DNA of 8,981 nucleotides, taken from the NCBI GenBank assembly GCA_947454695.1, contig CANGMW010000095.1, positions 1 through 8,981 of the forward strand, read 5' to 3'. The notes under the pieces are model-generated. The model did no database searches. It was given only the letters and a program-made list of their open reading frames with translations, and was not told the DNA's origin. The DNA comes from Comamonadaceae bacterium (GTDB lineage: Bacteria > Pseudomonadota > Gammaproteobacteria > Burkholderiales > Burkholderiaceae_C). The position numbers and the translations under genes were made by a program. This document shows positions 7,029 to 8,981 of this stretch, piece by piece. How positions within the stretch are numbered: position 1 is the stretch's first letter; each line of letters opens with the position of its first letter.

Positions 7029-7981
7029 GGTGCGGCGGTGTAGGGATGGGTGGCGATCCAGTGGCGGGCAATGTCAATGCGCCGGCACACCCAAGCGTCG
7101 GTGTGCGACTGCACATGGTCTAAAAAGCGTTGCAGCGCACGAAAACGCCCCGGGCGGCCGAGCAGGCGGCAGTGCATGCCAATGGAGAGCATCTTGGGGC
7201 GGTCCAGGCCGGCCGGGTCGCCCTCGGCGTACAGCACATCAAAACTGTCCTTGAGGTACTGGTAGAACTGCTCGCCGGTGTTGAAGCCCTGCGGGGAGGC
7301 AAAGCGCATGTCGTTGCTGTCCAGCGTGTAAGGCACCACCAGGTGCGGTTGGCGCCGTCCGCCGGTGATCTCCACCTCGGTCCAAAAGGGCAGGTCATCG
7401 CCGTAATAGTCCGAGTCGTAGACCAGGCCACCGTGTTCCACCACCAGACGTCGCGTGTTGGGCGAGTCGCGCCCGGTGTACCAGCCCAACGGTGTGGTGC
7501 CGGTGAGCTCACGGATGATGGCCATGCCCAGGCGCATGTGCTCGCGCTCAGTGGCTTCGTCCATGTTCTGGTAATGAATCCAGCGCCAGCCGTGGCAGGC
7601 GATTTCATGCCCTAAGTCGACAAAAGCCTGCGTGAGGTCAGGATGGCGTTGCAAGGCCATGGACACGCCGAACACGGTGAGCGGCAAGCCGCGTTGTTCG
7701 AACTCGCGCAGCAGCCGCCACACGCCCGCGCGCGAGCCGTATTCGTAGATCGACTCCATCGACATGTGGCGTGCTTCATAAGCCGCAGCGCCAATGATCT
7801 CCGACAAGAATTGTTCGGACGCCTTGTCACCATGCAGCACCGAGTTCTCGCCGCCCTCTTCGTAGTTGAGGACGAATTGCACCGCGATGCGGGCCTTGTT
7901 GGGCCAGCGGGCGTGCGGAACGTCCCGGCCATAGCCGATCAGGTCGCGGGGGTAAGGCGTGGCGGGAGTGGGTGCTGTCAT
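7025..7981 (-). CDS. puuE: Allantoinase, metal-independent PuuE type (polysaccharide deacetylase fold)
   Basis: PuuE opens the hydantoin ring of allantoin to give allantoate (EC 3.5.2.5) in the cytoplasm. It belongs to the NodB/polysaccharide-deacetylase fold, not to the amidohydrolase allantoinases. The 318-residue product carries the PuuE signatures RDLIGYGRDVPHARWP (12-27), NYEEGGE (39-45, at the place where true deacetylases have a metal-binding Asp-Asp), EIACHGWRWIHY (126-137), GWYTGRDSPNTR (167-178), YDSDYYGDDLPFW (188-200) and SIGMHCRLLGRPGR (266-279). The ATG at 7981 (MTAPTPATPYPRDL) is preferred. The frame stays open to an ATG at 8068, but that would overlap the upstream permease by about 65 bp and add a non-conserved basic stretch. 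An AAGGA lies about 13-14 nt before the chosen ATG, a weak placement. It is 22 bp after the permease stop and overlaps uraD by 4 bp. Confidence 0.94.
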   Translation of the reverse strand: MTAPTPATPYPRDLIGYGRDVPHARWPNKARIAVQFVLNYEEGGENSVLHGDKASEQFLSEIIGAAAYEARHMSMESIYEYGSRAGVWRLLREFEQRGLPLTVFGVSMALQRHPDLTQAFVDLGHEIACHGWRWIHYQNMDEATEREHMRLGMAIIRELTGTTPLGWYTGRDSPNTRRLVVEHGGLVYDSDYYGDDLPFWTEVEITGGRRQPHLVVPYTLDSNDMRFASPQGFNTGEQFYQYLKDSFDVLYAEGDPAGLDRPKMLSIGMHCRLLGRPGRFRALQRFLDHVQSHTDAWVCRRIDIARHWIATHPYTAAP

Positions 7982-8003
7982 GGTGAAAACAAGATCCTTG
8001 GGT

Positions 8004-8981
8004 TTATTCGCTGCCGTGGGTGGTGGCCGCCGCTTGTTGAGCCGCCTCGGCGTCATTGCCCGCACCATTGAAGAACGCGTTGAGCAACACCGCGGTGAGC
8101 GAGGCCAGCAAGATACCGCTTTCGATCAGGGGGTGCAGGCCGTGCGGCATCCACTGTTTGAAGTTGGGGGCGACCAGGGGGATCATGCCCACGCCGATCG
8201 AGATGGCCACCACAAACAAGTTGTTGCGTCGGGTGGTGAAGTCCACGCTGGACAAAATCCGGATGCCGGTGGCCGCCACCATGCCGAACATCACCAGACC
8301 GGCGCCGCCCAGCACAAAGGTGGGCACGGCTTCGACCAAGGCAGCCAGTTTGGGGATGAGCCCCATGACCAGCAAAATCACACCGGCTGCGACGCACACA
8401 AAGCGGCTGCGCACACCGGTCACGCCCACCAGGCCCACGTTTTGCGAAAAGCTGGTGTAGGGGAAGGTGTTGAAAATGCCGCCAATCAAAGTGCCCAGAC
8501 CGTCCACGCGCAGGCCACGTGCCAAATCGGCTTGGCCGACCTTGCGACCGGTGATGTCGCCCAGCGCGAGGAACATGCCGGTGGATTCAATCATGACGAC
8601 CAGCATGACCAGCGTCATGGTCAGGACCATGACCGGGTCAAAGGTAGGCAGTCCAAATTGGAAAGGCATCACCACATCAAACCAGGCGGCTTTGCCCACT
8701 TTGTCGAAATTCATCATGCCCAAGGCCGCTGCCAGCACTGCACCGGCCACGATGCCTAGCAGCACCGCGATGTTGCTGATAAAGCCTTTGGCATAACGGG
8801 TGATGCCCAAAATTGCCAGCAGCACGAAGGCTGAAATGCCGACATTGAACAGCGGGGCGTAGGCCGGGTTGGGGGTGGACGGCGCCAGCGCAAGTCCTTT
8901 GGGGAGTGCGGGCACCGTGCTGCCCGCAGCTTGTGCGGCGGCGGTCACGTCCTTGAGCCACTGCGCATGCGCGGGGTCCAC
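8004..8981 (-). CDS. NCS2/NAT-family purine permease, probably xanthine or uric acid (N-terminal part outside window)
   Basis: This proton-coupled inner-membrane permease runs off the right edge. About 325 C-terminal residues are visible, and roughly the first 150 are missing compared with the usual 450-500. The sequence holds many hydrophobic segments, the TM8 acidic patch VVMIESTGMFLALGDITGR (visible residues 128-146, with the key Glu132) and the NAT signature QNVGLVGVTG (180-189; bases 8415-8444), which fits the Q-N-x-G-x4-T-G pattern typical of xanthine/urate transporters such as PbuX and UacT. The GTG at the window edge is an internal codon. The gene is the first visible member of the operon with puuE and uraD, which favours urate or xanthine as cargo, but allantoin or another purine is not excluded. 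It ends in a short Ala/Gln/Thr-rich polar tail. Confidence 0.9.
   Translation of the reverse strand: MDPAHAQWLKDVTAAAQAAGSTVPALPKGLALAPSTPNPAYAPLFNVGISAFVLLAILGITRYAKGFISNIAVLLGIVAGAVLAAALGMMNFDKVGKAAWFDVVMPFQFGLPTFDPVMVLTMTLVMLVVMIESTGMFLALGDITGRKVGQADLARGLRVDGLGTLIGGIFNTFPYTSFSQNVGLVGVTGVRSRFVCVAAGVILLVMGLIPKLAALVEAVPTFVLGGAGLVMFGMVAATGIRILSSVDFTTRRNNLFVVAISIGVGMIPLVAPNFKQWMPHGLHPLIESGILLASLTAVLLNAFFNGAGNDAEAAQQAAATTHGSE

Noticed and set aside
7982..8068. Upstream start for puuE adding 29 residues
   Set aside because: The extension overlaps the permease 3' end and reads as a basic, proline-rich stretch unlike PuuE N-termini. The ATG at 7981 gives the normal family length.
7959..8759. 266-codon plus-strand frame opposite the NCS2 permease
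   Set aside because: His/Gln/Asp-rich translation with no motif, opposite a gene carrying the intact NAT signature.
8979..8981. GTG at the right edge as the start of the NCS2 permease
   Set aside because: The family needs about 150 further N-terminal residues with several membrane segments, including the conserved first half of the transporter, so the frame must continue beyond the window.

Overview
The window is a purine uptake and catabolism locus from a GC-rich Gram-negative bacterium. Protein style, gene order and codon use suggest a betaproteobacterium of the Comamonadaceae type (Rhodoferax, Limnohabitans or Polaromonas-like). That placement is inferred from recognition, not from a database search.

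Left, plus strand (1-5034): the window opens in the C-terminal tail of a LysR-type regulator. After 13 bp comes a complete ABC importer of the BMP/purine-nucleoside type. It has a double-domain ATPase (251-1798), two membrane permeases (1791-2900 and 2900-3820) and a lipoprotein substrate-binding protein (3901-5034). The first three genes overlap each other and form a tight operon. The binding-protein gene is set apart by an 80-bp AT-rich leader with a strong ribosome binding site and a 12-bp degenerate tandem repeat. It ends in a strong intrinsic terminator (5052-5077).

Middle, plus strand (5113-6459): guanine deaminase (guaD), which makes xanthine from guanine. Its start region carries a 15-bp periodic repeat that gives two in-frame ATG codons, and no clear ribosome binding site precedes either. 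An imperfect hairpin (6464-6494) separates guaD from the convergent genes.

Right, minus strand (6510-8981, read right to left): an NCS2-family purine permease (5' end outside the window), then allantoinase puuE, then OHCU decarboxylase uraD. These look like one operon for urate/ureide breakdown.

Together the genes suggest the following flow. Purine nucleobases or nucleosides enter through the ABC importer, and xanthine or urate through the NCS2 permease. GuaD converts guanine to xanthine. UraD and PuuE carry out the late steps, OHCU to S-allantoin to allantoate. Xanthine dehydrogenase, the urate-oxidising enzyme and HIU hydrolase are not in the window. If the pathway is complete they should lie on either side or elsewhere in the genome. 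I saw no tRNA, rRNA, CRISPR, insertion sequence or phage feature. No intergenic gap exceeds 81 bp. The locus looks conventional, and I do not find a convincing undescribed system in it.
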